From Chitinophagaceae bacterium 26-R-25 (GTDB taxonomy: Bacteria; Bacteroidota; Bacteroidia; Chitinophagales; Chitinophagaceae): a stretch of 64,000 nucleotides of DNA. Made by a program: the position numbers and the translations under genes. Positions 45,963 to 54,755 of the stretch are shown here, piece after piece. Every line of letters begins with the position of its first letter. Position 1 is the first letter of the stretch. The stretch spans positions 2,418,001-2,482,000 of the forward strand of contig JARWSJ010000001.1 of assembly GCA_029906195.1 (NCBI GenBank), given 5' to 3'. Below the pieces are notes generated by a model. It was not told the DNA's origin and did not search any database. It was given only the letters and a program-made list of their open reading frames with translations.

Positions 45963-46118
45963 GATACTAAGGACACTAAGGGCCCGTCATAAGATAGCTG
46001 TTACAAATAATTTCGAATCTCCGTAGAGACGCACTGAATGCATCTCTTTTGTATCAGAATGTCGCCATTTTTTTAATCGTACGAAATTAACGGAGACGCG
46101 TTCAACGCGTCTCTACTT
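45958..46118. repeat. CCACTAAG arm plus GAGACGC paired palindromes
   Basis: TACCACTAAGATACTAAGG (45953-45975) directly follows the acetyltransferase coding sequence and has no nearby partner. Further on CCGTAGAGACGCACTGAATG (46021-46040) faces GAGACGCGTTCAACGCGTCTC (46093-46113), itself a palindrome that includes the stop of the next gene. Confidence 0.8.
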
Positions 46119-47081
46119 CACGTTCGTTATCGCCACCACTGGCTTTCCTTTCATTTTATAGTGCTTACCGTCAAAAGTGTAATGCTTCTCAATTACAAAG
46201 TCGAAGGAAATTTTATTCTTAATAAACGACGCTATTTCATAGGGACCTTTGTACAACTCATCATCCTCGTTTTCATTTCTGTGGTAATATCCTTTTGTTG
46301 TAATGATGATGTCTCTGAAATATTGTTTCTTGCTATCATTATCAACTTTGATCGCGCTCTTCCATGAAGTTTCACCTTTTTCGGTATTTGTTAGCTCGTA
46401 TTGCCCTGTGGCAAGAATAGGACGGTATTTACCACCAGTTCCGGCAATCAGGAATAACATGCCTTCAAATGGGCCGCCAGCGCCGCCATTTCGATGCAGA
46501 ACGGTAAAAGCATACTGATCCTCTCCTATAACAAGCGGCACCGGTTTGGGGGAACTTGCAAATGAACCAAAAGCAGCAATAGCCGGCTGAAAGGATCGCA
46601 TTTGCCAACTGCCGTCCATTTTGGCAAACTTTGCAAGACCCAGGAGCCCACCTACAAAGCGCCCTGTTTGCGCCCCATCCTCGTCATATACTGAATGATT
46701 GAACGCAAGTATTTTGTATTCATTGCCTTTCGTGTCCTTGTAGTGTATCACATCTATCAATCTTGTAGCCACGCCATCCTTGTAAGGGAATTGCTGGTCT
46801 CCTTCTACCCCATTCACATCTGTATAAGTTGCAGGTTTACATTTTTTACATTCCCAGCTTATCAAAGCGTCTTTGTAATTCTTACTCGATAAATCATACA
46901 ATTTACCCGGAAAAAGTTTCAGCATTACTTTCATTGCATCAAGAGAATCGGAAGGAATTATCAACATCCGCTGATCGTAAAAAACGGTGTCGCTGATGTT
47001 CTTTTTTTCAATACGGACCTCTTGGCCAAAGCTATAAGCGGTAAACAAAACGGAAATGAAAAGGGACAGGATTAAACGCAT
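46113..47081 (-). CDS. Exported protein of unknown function
   Basis: A 322-residue protein with a signal peptide ending SFGQEV. The mature part includes a CxxC (WECKKCKP), GFxxGLLGLAKF-like stretches and a C-terminal DGKHYKMKGKPVVAITNVK. I recognise no named domain. Isolated minus-strand gene between convergent neighbours. Its stop TAG lies in a TAGAGACGCG palindrome. Confidence 0.6.
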   Translation of the reverse strand: MRLILSLFISVLFTAYSFGQEVRIEKKNISDTVFYDQRMLIIPSDSLDAMKVMLKLFPGKLYDLSSKNYKDALISWECKKCKPATYTDVNGVEGDQQFPYKDGVATRLIDVIHYKDTKGNEYKILAFNHSVYDEDGAQTGRFVGGLLGLAKFAKMDGSWQMRSFQPAIAAFGSFASSPKPVPLVIGEDQYAFTVLHRNGGAGGPFEGMLFLIAGTGGKYRPILATGQYELTNTEKGETSWKSAIKVDNDSKKQYFRDIIITTKGYYHRNENEDDELYKGPYEIASFIKNKISFDFVIEKHYTFDGKHYKMKGKPVVAITNVK

Positions 47082-47205
47082 GGATTTGAAAATTTAAGTC
47101 AAAACAATTTTTTAACTTCGCCTACATCATTTTGACGGCGTAAATTAAATTAGTGGATGATTTTTTGCAAGAAAAAAATCATTAAAAGTGAGAATGTTTT
47201 GAGTC

Positions 47206-48528
47206 ATGTATGCGATAGTAGATATAGAAACAACCGGTGGATTTGCAAACGGCAACGGCATTACAGAAATTGCCATCATACTGCACAATGGAATGGAGGT
47301 GGAAGGAAAGTTTCAAACACTGATCAACCCCAACCAAAGGATTCCGCATTTCATCACTGTACTTACTGGCATTGATAATTTTATGGTGGCCGATGCGCCA
47401 ACCTTTGAAGACGTTGCCGAAAATGTTTTCAATCTACTCTCCAATCGCATTTTTGTTGCCCATAATGTAAACTTCGACTACTCTTTTATTAAACACCAGT
47501 TGCAAGCTTGCGGATATGAACTTAATGCGAAAAAACTTTGCACCGTTCGCATGGCACGTAAGGTGATTCCGGGGCTGCCAAGTTATAGCCTGGGCAATCT
47601 TTGCCGCTCATTAGGCATTACGATAGAAGGCAGGCACAGAGCCTACGGAGATGCAGCCGCAACTGCCATGCTGTTTGAAAAAATTCTTGCCGGCGACGCT
47701 GAAGGACATGTTGCCAAAATGCTGAAAGGCAAAAACAAAGAACAGTATTTGCCAACACATTTGCCCGCTTATTACATCGAACAACTGCCGATGATGCCTG
47801 GTGTCTATTACTTTCATGATTCAAAAGGAAAGATCATTTACGTAGGCAAGGCCACCAATTTGCAGAAGCGTGTAAAGAGTCATTTTTCAAACAATGATGG
47901 CGGCAAACGCAAGCAGGATCTTTTAAGAAAAGTTTACAGCATTACACATAAAGAATGCTCGAGCGAACTGGTTGCACTGATTCTTGAAAGCATTGAAATA
48001 AGAAAACTATGGCCCGAGTTTAACCGCAGCCAGAAAGGGTTTCATCAATCATACGGCTTGTATACTTACGAAGATAGAAGAGGCTATGTGCGCTTTGCGA
48101 TAGAAAAAAAGAAACAACATTTGAATCCGTTGTACACTTTTAATCTGCTGCATGAGGGGCAAACTTTGTTAAGAAAAATGGCAGAAGAGTTTGAACTCAA
48201 TGAGCGTTTGTGCTTTGGGGTTATAAGCGATTATGAAGACATTACAGAAGAAGCTTCCCTGCACAATGAAAAAGTATTGAAGGCTATCACCGCCCTACAT
48301 GAGCAGTTGCCCACCTTTGCCATATTTGACGGCACTTACAACCACTCTTCCATCTTGTTTATGAATAAAGGCAAGTTCAGCGGCATCGCGCTCAAAGGCG
48401 AATTTGGAGAAGACATCACGCTGGAGCAATTAAAGGAAAGGATAACTCCCCACCCCGACAACGATTATATCCGCGGCCTGATTTATCAATACGCAGAAAA
48501 ATATCCCGAGAGGAGAATACTTTTTTAA
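47206..48528 (+). CDS. DnaQ-like exonuclease / GIY-YIG nuclease fusion
   Basis: A 440-residue DNA-repair type protein. The exonuclease domain (about 1-165) has the three acidic motifs YAIVDIETTGG, AHNVNFDYSFI and HRAYGDAAATAMLF. The GIY-YIG domain (about 200-280) shows LPMMPGVYYFHDSKGKIIYVGKATNLQKRV. The rest (about 280-440) is poorly conserved. The same domain pair is found in UvrC-like Cho/DnaQ fusions of many Bacteroidota. It may act in excision repair, which is inference. The TAA stop begins a TAATTGAAAATTG repeat. Confidence 0.88.
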   Translation: MYAIVDIETTGGFANGNGITEIAIILHNGMEVEGKFQTLINPNQRIPHFITVLTGIDNFMVADAPTFEDVAENVFNLLSNRIFVAHNVNFDYSFIKHQLQACGYELNAKKLCTVRMARKVIPGLPSYSLGNLCRSLGITIEGRHRAYGDAAATAMLFEKILAGDAEGHVAKMLKGKNKEQYLPTHLPAYYIEQLPMMPGVYYFHDSKGKIIYVGKATNLQKRVKSHFSNNDGGKRKQDLLRKVYSITHKECSSELVALILESIEIRKLWPEFNRSQKGFHQSYGLYTYEDRRGYVRFAIEKKKQHLNPLYTFNLLHEGQTLLRKMAEEFELNERLCFGVISDYEDITEEASLHNEKVLKAITALHEQLPTFAIFDGTYNHSSILFMNKGKFSGIALKGEFGEDITLEQLKERITPHPDNDYIRGLIYQYAEKYPERRILF

Positions 48529-48614
48529 TTGAAAATTGAAAGTGGAAAATTAAAAATGTTACACAAAGGCATTGCCTTTCGTTTTCAACTTTCAATTTTC
48601 CATTTTCAATTCAC
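48524..48614. repeat. Paired inverted word repeat (AATTGAAA family)
   Basis: TTTAATTGAAAATTGAAAGTGG (48524-48545) faces TTTTCAACTTTCAATTTTCC (48580-48604). The loop holds a palindrome AAAGGCATTGCCTTT (48565-48579). Confidence 0.85.
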
Positions 48615-48755
48615 AACACGGTAATGACCGGCAACAATCCTTAATAATATTCTGAAATTTACACTCTCACAGGTGATGTAAATCATATTTAGAATTCCGG
48701 GGAGCTTGCTGCCGGCCGGTTTACCAATAAAAATATACGTTAACAGTGCTGCCTA

Positions 48756-48866
48756 CTATTGACTGCGCCAAGCTAAGTAAGTGATCAAAGTAAGAGAAGC
48801 ATACAAAGCAATGACGATTAAAGCAATAGTGATTCCGTTAAGATGAATGTGGAAATTTCTTTTCAT
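48756..48866 (-). CDS. Small single-pass membrane protein
   Basis: A 36-residue open frame with a charged start (MKRNFHIHLNG), one hydrophobic helix (ITIALIVIALYASLTLITYLAW) and a short tail RSQ. The composition is that of a real membrane peptide rather than random frame. It lies alone in a 776-bp gap between the exonuclease fusion and aat. No RBS beyond AAAGCTCCC is apparent. The remainder of the gap (48867-49304) holds a GGCTACCGG word pair and otherwise shows nothing recognisable. Confidence 0.45.
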   Translation of the reverse strand: MKRNFHIHLNGITIALIVIALYASLTLITYLAWRSQ

Positions 48867-49136
48867 AATGGGAGCTTTTAAAAGTTTAGAAAATAAAATA
48901 AAACAGACTAAAATCTAGCTTCCACGGGATAGGAGATGTGAAGTATAGTTAAATAAAAGGGAGTGACGATCTGGTGCGATAATTCCGGTATAAAAGTACG
49001 AAAGTTTTTAAAACAACAAAATGTCAATCCATATTATTCAACGTTTTACAAAGTTTTTTATCAGATATCGTAATTCTACGCGTTTGGTAGACAAGACAAA
49101 GTAACGAAGCGGAACGTTGCTTTTTCATGACTGGAA

Positions 49137-49305
49137 TGGGGTTGTTAGTTGATAGTTGTTAGGCTGCCAGTAGCCTGTTTACCTGTAGCCTGTATCTCAG
49201 GTGCAAAAGTCATTCTATCACTTAGCCAAATTGATTGGCAAAGCAAAGACTGCGTTACAACCACCGGCTACTAGCTACTGGCCACTGGCTGCCGGCAATC
49301 TTTCT
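49137..49305. repeat. Paired inverted word repeat (TTGTTAGTTG and GGCTACCGG families)
   Basis: GTTGTTAGTTGATAGTTGTTAGG and GCCAGTAGCC (49139-49178) face CCGGCTACTAGCTACTGGCC (49264-49283) and GGCTGCCGGC. The second arm lies near the aat stop codon. Confidence 0.75.
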
Positions 49306-49949
49306 TACAGCAGCTCTTTCAGCAAACGTGTAAATGTTTTACGGGGAATCATCTCTGCGCCAAGGCTTTCCAGGTGTGACGTATGTACCTGGCAATCGAT
49401 GAGTTGGACACCCTCTCTCTTTAACTGCTCAACATAGCTGATAAAGGCATACTTTGAAGCATTGCTCATTTTGCTGAACATACTTTCTCCAAAGAAAACT
49501 TTCCCCATTCGTATGCCGTAAAGGCCTCCAACGAGTTCACCATTACTCCATACCTCGGCGCTGTGTGCATAACCGAGTTGATGCAGTTGATTATAAGCGT
49601 GTTCCACCTCCCTGGTGATCCAAGTTCCGTTTTGCCCTTTGCGCGAAATGCTCTTACAATTGCGGATCACTTCATGAAATGCCTGGTCGACCGTAAATGA
49701 GAATGCTTCTTTCCTTAAAAGCGTTTCCATGCTTTTGGAGATTTTAAGTTGGGCAGGAAATAAAACGAATCGTGGGTCGGGACACCACCACAGCGGATAT
49801 TCACCTTCATACCAGGGGAAAATGCCTTGCTTATAAGCCGCCAGCAATCGCTCTACAGAAAGATCGCCGCCGATCGCCAGTAAACCATCCGGCTCAGACT
49901 CTTCAACAGGAGGAAAGACGATGTGTTTATCTAAGGCGAATATTGGCAT
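49305..49949 (-). CDS. aat: Leucyl/phenylalanyl-tRNA--protein transferase
   Basis: A 214-residue enzyme of the bacterial N-degron pathway that adds Leu or Phe from charged tRNA to proteins with N-terminal Lys or Arg. Typical segments are PDGLLAIGGDLSVERLLAAYKQGIFPWYEGEYPLWWCPDPRFVLF, HSAEVWSNGELVGGLYGIRMGKVFFGESMFS and LIDCQVHTSHLESLGAEMIPR. Full length. It lies just downstream of clpS, the adaptor that hands these tagged proteins to ClpA/ClpP. Confidence 0.96.
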   Translation of the reverse strand: MPIFALDKHIVFPPVEESEPDGLLAIGGDLSVERLLAAYKQGIFPWYEGEYPLWWCPDPRFVLFPAQLKISKSMETLLRKEAFSFTVDQAFHEVIRNCKSISRKGQNGTWITREVEHAYNQLHQLGYAHSAEVWSNGELVGGLYGIRMGKVFFGESMFSKMSNASKYAFISYVEQLKREGVQLIDCQVHTSHLESLGAEMIPRKTFTRLLKELL

Positions 49950-50088
49950 AGGATGATTTGAGATGGAATTTTTAAGATTTGAGATTTCTTATGATAAGGT
50001 ATGATTGATATTTTATTTTGGTTGATCGTGAGACTTATTTCAATGTAGTCTTTGTTGTCTATTATTGTTCTTTATTTGGACGCCGAAA

Positions 50089-50145
50089 GGGCGAATGCGA
50101 TTCGCCCCTACGCATTTTCAATTTTCAATTTTCAATTTTCAATTA
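50089..50145. repeat. REP-like palindrome copy 3 and AATTGAAA arm
   Basis: The 23-bp GGGCGAAT palindrome (50089-50111) matches the copies at 458 and 4778. It is followed by TTTTCAATTTTCAATTTTC (50114-50142), which leads into the TAA stop of clpS. The partner of the second arm is not visible nearby. Confidence 0.85.
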
Positions 50146-50448
50146 CCTCACCGTTTGTTCCACTGTCGCACCAATCCCCCTGTCTGTGATCGCATCGCAC
50201 AATGGTTTCAACGTTTCATATTCACCTTTTTTTACAGCATATTTACCTTTCACATGAATGATCATGGCACATTGCTCTGCCTGCTCTACAGAGTGTCCGC
50301 AAACTTCCACAAGCGTTTCAATCACCCATTCAAAGGTGTTCACCTCATCGTTCCACACGATAAGCTGGTAGGGTTCATCGACCGCCGTGAGCGTATCTAC
50401 ATCTTCTTCTACACGTGTGCTGGTGTCATCATTAAGGTAGAAATTCAT
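50143..50448 (-). CDS. clpS: ATP-dependent Clp protease adaptor ClpS
   Basis: A 101-residue N-recognin. From the ATG at 50448 it begins MNFYLNDD, and the core reads PYQLIVWNDEVNTFEWVIETLVEVCGHSVEQAEQCAMIIHVKGKYAV. The NDE..T motif and conserved His bind the N-terminal residue and contact ClpA. Start codons further upstream would add unrelated residues. It lies 194 nt upstream of aat on the same strand. Since this adaptor recognises the residues that Aat adds, the two genes make a functional pair. Confidence 0.93.
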   Translation of the reverse strand: MNFYLNDDTSTRVEEDVDTLTAVDEPYQLIVWNDEVNTFEWVIETLVEVCGHSVEQAEQCAMIIHVKGKYAVKKGEYETLKPLCDAITDRGIGATVEQTVR

Positions 50449-50623
50449 ACAGAATAATTTTGGCAAAATTATAAACTACTTTTAATACTGCACAACTTTC
50501 ACAAATGATTAGTTTTCACTGCATTAATCGTATTTTATATTCCGTATATTGCGGGTCGACGCATTTGCTATTGCTGCCTGTGATCCAACGGTACCGAAAT
50601 TCAAAATAACCTATGATCTGCCC

Positions 50624-52651
50624 ATGATACTTTTTCAGAGAAACCAAAAGCAAGAGACTATCGCGAAGAAAAAAGATAAAGCAGTTGTCCTTCCCTTGTA
50701 TACAGGAACGAGTGGTCTCCAGTATGTGGTTGACCTTGTTAAAAATATACGTCCGGGAAACTATCGCAACACAAAAGAAGCAGAGAAAAAATTCAGGGAA
50801 GTGCTGGTAAAACTGCGCGCAGAAAGTGTTGCACTCTTTGCCTTGCGCAAAGCTCTCCTGTCGCAATTTCAAAACACCGATCTGATACCTACACTTACAG
50901 AAAGCGGCATTACCAGCTCACGCGGATTCGTGCAGGAACTAATTAGCAAACTGAAGCACAGGATACTTCCTCCCCTTCCACATCCCAAAGACTTTCGTTA
51001 CGTTATAGAAAGAGTTTTTTATCTGAAGAACGATCATGTCTGGGTAGAAAATATTGACCAGGATCTCTGGCGGCAATTTTTTGAATTGCTGGGCATACAG
51101 GTAAACATCACCGACCCCGGCATCATCAGGCAATTGGCAGAATCGCTGCAAATGCTTTCTTACAAAGTGGCCACGCTGGGAATGGAGAAAGAAATAACCG
51201 GTCGGTTTAGTAATGTGCAAGACGCCATTCAGCCTTTTATCGAACAAAACAGACTGGTTAATTTGTACCTGACACAAAAAAACAACTTCAACTCCAGGGA
51301 AAAAAAATGGTTGTTTGCCAACATCCAGGAAAATCTTTACAACTGCACGCAGAGCCTGCAATGGATAACAGATCAGCGACTGGAATATGGCACCAGCCTG
51401 GCACAGACATTTGTAACGGTGCGCATGCAACAACAAATTGAGCGCATGCATGTGATCATTGATGTGTTAGACAGAGATGAACTTTTTGATACAGAAAGAT
51501 TCATTGAATATTTTAAGACCGTTGTAAAAAATGAAAATACAAAAAACAGCCTTCGTGAATTTCTTTCCGTAAACCTGGGGCTGGTGGCTTATCAAATAGC
51601 TGAACACAAAGGGAAGAAAGGACAAAAATATATCAGCAATAGCCGCGCAGATTTTCGACATCTTTTCAACAGCTCCATGGCCGGAGGTTTCATTATATCG
51701 TTTGGTGCCATTGTGAAGAATCTGCTGGGTCGTATCCACTTGCCTTACTTCTGGCAAGGCATGAGCTACGGAACAAACTATGCAACTTGTTTTGTATTAA
51801 TGGATCAGTCGGATGCAACACTCGCCACCAAACAACCGGCGTACACCGCTTCTGCTGTAGCCAGTTCGCTCGATGTGAAGAAAAGCCAGTCGCGACCGGA
51901 TCTTCGCAACCTTGCGTTAACTGTTGCCAAAGTTTCACGCAGCCAGATTGCCTCCTTTGCGGGTAACCTGTTAGTTGTATTTCCCTTTACTTATTTACTT
52001 GCATGGCTCTTCAATCTTTCATTTGGTTTTAAAATTGCTGCGGGAGATGCCGCGCAGAAGTTACTGGCAGACCAACATCCGTGGCAAAGCATGTCTGCAT
52101 TGTGGGCGTGTGTTACAGGCTTCTTTTTGTTTTTAAGCGGCATCATTGCGGGCTATGTAGAAAATCATGTAGTGTATGGAAATGTGGCGGAGAGGCTTAA
52201 GAATCACCCCATTTTTGTAAATACCATACCTGCAAAAAGACTGGACAAACTCGCCAATTTTCTTAATAAAAATTCAGGTACACTGGCCGGAAGCATTTCA
52301 CTTGGTTTCTTCTTAGGATGGGCAGCACCATTAGGAAAAATATTCGGCATTCCGTTCGATATCAGGCACATCACCATTTCTGCCGGTAATACGGCTATTG
52401 GTTATTATGGCCTCGACCATAACGTGCCACTGTCTTATTTGTTGACCGTTGTTGCAGGTGTTTTGCTGATTGGTCTCATCAATTTCCTGGTAAGTTTTTC
52501 ACTCGCATTTTTTGTTGCGGTGAAATCGCGTGGTATACAGCTAAAAGATTATCCCGAGTTTCTGGGCATTTTGAGGCGCTATTTTTTTAGGCACCCGAAG
52601 GATTTTTTATTGCCACCCAAAAAGACGAGATCATTGGAGGAACTGTCGTAG
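50624..52651 (+). CDS. PF10136-type membrane protein ('site-specific recombinase' by name)
   Basis: A 675-residue protein from the ATG at 50624 (the longer frame begins with TTG). It has a long soluble N-terminal half and about seven membrane segments in the second half (about 410-640). This matches Pfam PF10136, the family named after gcr of Neisseria, whose recombinase activity is doubtful. The strongly membrane-embedded nature argues against DNA recombination. The last codon is followed by TAG-AGACGC, a palindromic repeat. Function unknown. Confidence 0.78.
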   Translation: MILFQRNQKQETIAKKKDKAVVLPLYTGTSGLQYVVDLVKNIRPGNYRNTKEAEKKFREVLVKLRAESVALFALRKALLSQFQNTDLIPTLTESGITSSRGFVQELISKLKHRILPPLPHPKDFRYVIERVFYLKNDHVWVENIDQDLWRQFFELLGIQVNITDPGIIRQLAESLQMLSYKVATLGMEKEITGRFSNVQDAIQPFIEQNRLVNLYLTQKNNFNSREKKWLFANIQENLYNCTQSLQWITDQRLEYGTSLAQTFVTVRMQQQIERMHVIIDVLDRDELFDTERFIEYFKTVVKNENTKNSLREFLSVNLGLVAYQIAEHKGKKGQKYISNSRADFRHLFNSSMAGGFIISFGAIVKNLLGRIHLPYFWQGMSYGTNYATCFVLMDQSDATLATKQPAYTASAVASSLDVKKSQSRPDLRNLALTVAKVSRSQIASFAGNLLVVFPFTYLLAWLFNLSFGFKIAAGDAAQKLLADQHPWQSMSALWACVTGFFLFLSGIIAGYVENHVVYGNVAERLKNHPIFVNTIPAKRLDKLANFLNKNSGTLAGSISLGFFLGWAAPLGKIFGIPFDIRHITISAGNTAIGYYGLDHNVPLSYLLTVVAGVLLIGLINFLVSFSLAFFVAVKSRGIQLKDYPEFLGILRRYFFRHPKDFLLPPKKTRSLEELS

Positions 52652-52825
52652 AGACGCATGATAATGCGTCTCCGCTAAACACGTTGTCTGTACGATAAAA
52701 ACGCATGAAAATGCGTCTCCTGTCTCAAAATTCAATGTGGTAAAAAACAAAACGCGATGTTCAAAATATAGATTCGAACATCGCGTTTTGCAACGAGGAG
52801 ACGCATTTTCATGCGTCTCTACAGA
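52645..52825. repeat. GAGACGC palindromes around a bidirectional hairpin
   Basis: Three GAGACGCAT-type palindromes lie at 52649-52672, 52698-52722 and 52797-52822. The first includes the stop of the membrane protein. They flank the hairpin described at 52748-52790. Confidence 0.85.
52748..52790. terminator. Bidirectional terminator between convergent genes
   Basis: A perfect 15-bp inverted repeat (CAAAACGCGATGTTC and its complement) with a 13-nt loop, bounded by A and T runs on both sides. It is placed between the convergent membrane protein and nitroreductase genes. Confidence 0.85.
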
Positions 52826-52832
52826 GGAAAAT

Positions 52833-53435
52833 TTAAAATTTATTCAACGGACCGCCGTTCCATCTAACCTTATCTTCCAATGGAACCAGTCTTTTGCCGG
52901 CAGACTCAACATCGCTATAACCAAGGTAGATGATTCCCATTACAACATCTTCAGCGTTTAAATGCAGAAATGGTTTGAAAGGTTCTTTCAACGTCATGCC
53001 GCCGGTGCTCCAGAAAGTAGCAATGCCAAGTGCTTCAGCACCGAGCAAAATATTTTGAACCGCACAGGCTGTGGCGGCGATCTCTTCCATCACAGGAATT
53101 TTTGAAGTGGGCGCACGTTTCATGGCTGCAATGATAACGTGAGAAGCAGTATCTCCCATTGTCGCAAACTTGTCATACGTGCCCTGCAGAAAATTTTCTG
53201 CCGGAGTCGTTTGTTTATAAAGCTCCGCGTGCTGTTTGCAAAATGCCTGCACATCGCTTCCTCCATATACCATAAAGCGCCATGGCTCCGTATTCGCGTG
53301 AGTAGGTGCCCAATCTGCCAACTCCAATAACTGAACTATCTGTGCGTCAGGAATTTTCTTTCCATTCATCTGTTGTGCCTTCACTGTTCTTCTATCCTTT
53401 ACCAGCGTTTCCAGCACCGAAAAATCATTGCTCAT
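52833..53435 (-). CDS. Nitroreductase family FMN protein
   Basis: A 200-residue flavin enzyme. The features are RRTVKAQQMNGKKIPDAQIVQLLELADWAPTHANTEPWRFMVY (FMN-binding start), AVQNILLGAEALGIATFWSTG and VMGIIYLGYSD. This is the nitroreductase/oxidoreductase superfamily, related to YdjA-like short forms. The natural substrate is unknown. It is convergent with the membrane-protein gene and separated from the Nudix gene by a word repeat. Confidence 0.92.
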   Translation of the reverse strand: MSNDFSVLETLVKDRRTVKAQQMNGKKIPDAQIVQLLELADWAPTHANTEPWRFMVYGGSDVQAFCKQHAELYKQTTPAENFLQGTYDKFATMGDTASHVIIAAMKRAPTSKIPVMEEIAATACAVQNILLGAEALGIATFWSTGGMTLKEPFKPFLHLNAEDVVMGIIYLGYSDVESAGKRLVPLEDKVRWNGGPLNKF

Positions 53436-53469
53436 GTTTGTTCTTTTTTAACTGGGGCGCAAGGTACGG

Positions 53470-53690
53470 AGGAATAATTTGAAAATTTGAAGATTTGAAA
53501 ATGAGGGAGAACCCAGATTGTCATGATTGGTCACGATCAGAAATTTGATATTTCATCCCACCCGACACCGATCAATTTCAAATCTTAAATATGAAATCTC
53601 AAATCAAAAGATCATAACCAATCATGAGAATCTGCGTTCCATTTTCAAATTTTCAAATCCTCAAATCCTCAAATTTAATAACCGTCAATC
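53470..53690. repeat. Nested paired word repeats before the Nudix regulator
   Basis: The outer AATTTGAAAATTTGAAGATTTG (53477-53499) faces TTTTCAAATTTTCAAATCC (53641-53666). The inner GAACCCAGATTGTCATGATTGG (53509-53531) faces CCAATCATGAGAATCTGCGTTC (53616-53638). Confidence 0.85.
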
Positions 53691-53711
53691 CTACACTAAA
53701 TTCAAACATTC

Positions 53712-53743
53712 TTGTTTCACAGGAAAAAATTTTGTTACTTTCA
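53712..53743 (+). promoter_or_regulatory. Promoter of the Nudix regulator gene
   Basis: TTG at 53712-53714, a 21-nt spacer and TACTTTCA at 53736-53743, close to TAnnTTTG. The ATG used is at 53784, so the leader is about 35 nt. The spacing matches the Bacteroidota promoter. Confidence 0.65.
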
Positions 53744-53783
53744 CATTTCCATTGTTTTAGCGACGCCATATAACACAACATTT

Positions 53784-54488
53784 ATGACAGGTTATTCACA
53801 CCAAAAAAGATTTTTGGTTGCCGTAGATTGTATCATTTTCGGATTTGACGGCCAGCAATTGAAATTACTCTTGATCCAAAGAGGGTTCGAGCCGGAAAAA
53901 GGCAAATGGAGCCTTATGGGCGGTTTTGTTGAAAAAGAAGAAAGCTTCGAACTCGCTGCAGGCCGTGTATTACATAAACTTACCGGTCTCGAAAACGTGT
54001 ATATGGAACAACTTTATGCGTTCAGTGACCCCAACCGTGATCCGATCGAGAGAACAGCCTCTATCACTTATTTTACACTGATCGATATCAATCAATATAA
54101 ACACCAGATCAGCAAAGATTATCATGCTGAATGGTTCCCGCTGAATAAAATTCCCAAACTCATTTTTGACCACTCTGAAATGGTAGAGATGGCAAAGGAA
54201 AAGCTTCGTTATAAAGCTGCCCTCCATCCTATCTTGTTCGAACTATTGCCTGAAAAATTCACTTTGCCGCAATTACAGGTGTTATACGAGGGCGTTTATG
54301 ACTCGACATTTGACAAAAGAAACTTCAGCAGAAAAGTATTATCTACAGGTTTACTCGTAAAACAAAAAGAAAAAGAGAAGGAAAGCTCCAAGCGTGGCGC
54401 CTTTTATTTTAAACTTGATAAAAGAAAATACAAAACGAAGTTCGATGCCTTCCTCAACTTCATTCCAAATCCGCATAAACTGAAATAA
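53784..54488 (+). CDS. Nudix-type transcriptional regulator (NrtR/AraR-like)
   Basis: A 234-residue protein. The Nudix-fold domain (about 1-140) begins FLVAVDCIIFGFDGQQLKLLLIQRGFEPEKGKWSLMGGFVEKEESFELAAGRVL; the Nudix box is altered (FELAAGRVLHKLTGL instead of the REUXEE form), consistent with sensing rather than hydrolysis. A winged-helix C-terminus (about 145-234) includes FTLPQLQVLYEGVYDSTFDKRNFSRKVL. Such proteins include AraR of Bacteroides, which controls arabinose genes. It precedes a sodium/sugar symporter, and a palindrome lies before that gene's promoter. Regulation of the symporter is the leading inference. Confidence 0.85.
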   Translation: MTGYSHQKRFLVAVDCIIFGFDGQQLKLLLIQRGFEPEKGKWSLMGGFVEKEESFELAAGRVLHKLTGLENVYMEQLYAFSDPNRDPIERTASITYFTLIDINQYKHQISKDYHAEWFPLNKIPKLIFDHSEMVEMAKEKLRYKAALHPILFELLPEKFTLPQLQVLYEGVYDSTFDKRNFSRKVLSTGLLVKQKEKEKESSKRGAFYFKLDKRKYKTKFDAFLNFIPNPHKLK

Positions 54489-54620
54489 TTTGAAAATTTG
54501 CTAATTTGAAAATTTGAAAATTCATTGTGTGCGGCATCAATGCCCAAATGGGTAATGGCCGTAAATGAAGAAAGATACACCGAACGCATTTTCAAATTCT
54601 CATATTTTCAAATTAACACA
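54483..54620. repeat. Paired inverted word repeat (AATTTGAAAA family)
   Basis: TAATTTGAAAATTTG words (54486-54520) face TTTTCAAATTCTCATATTTTC and AAATTAAC (54590-54617). The box ATTCATTGTGTGCGGC (rc of GCCGCACACAATGAAT) lies at 54520-54535. The stop of the regulator gene is part of the first word. Confidence 0.85.
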
Positions 54621-54705
54621 TTTACCTACTTAGCATATTTTTTTAAAAATAAATGTCACATTAACACTAATTCCTTATTTTAGTGTCGCGATGTGCCATA
54701 TAGAT

Positions 54706-54755
54706 ACAGCTATTTTGTTTTGAGATATGGTGATCAAACAAAATAGCTGTTTTTT
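54706..54755 (+). terminator. Strong hairpin, probable terminator of the regulator gene
   Basis: A perfect 15-bp stem (ACAGCTATTTTGTTT and its complement) with a 15-nt loop, followed by TTTTTG. It lies downstream of the word repeat. It may also be an attenuator for the symporter leader, since the symporter starts 316 nt further on. Confidence 0.8.

Noticed and set aside
50624-52651. A true site-specific recombinase or mobile element
   Set aside because: The protein is largely membrane-embedded and has no integrase or resolvase motifs; only the family name suggests it.
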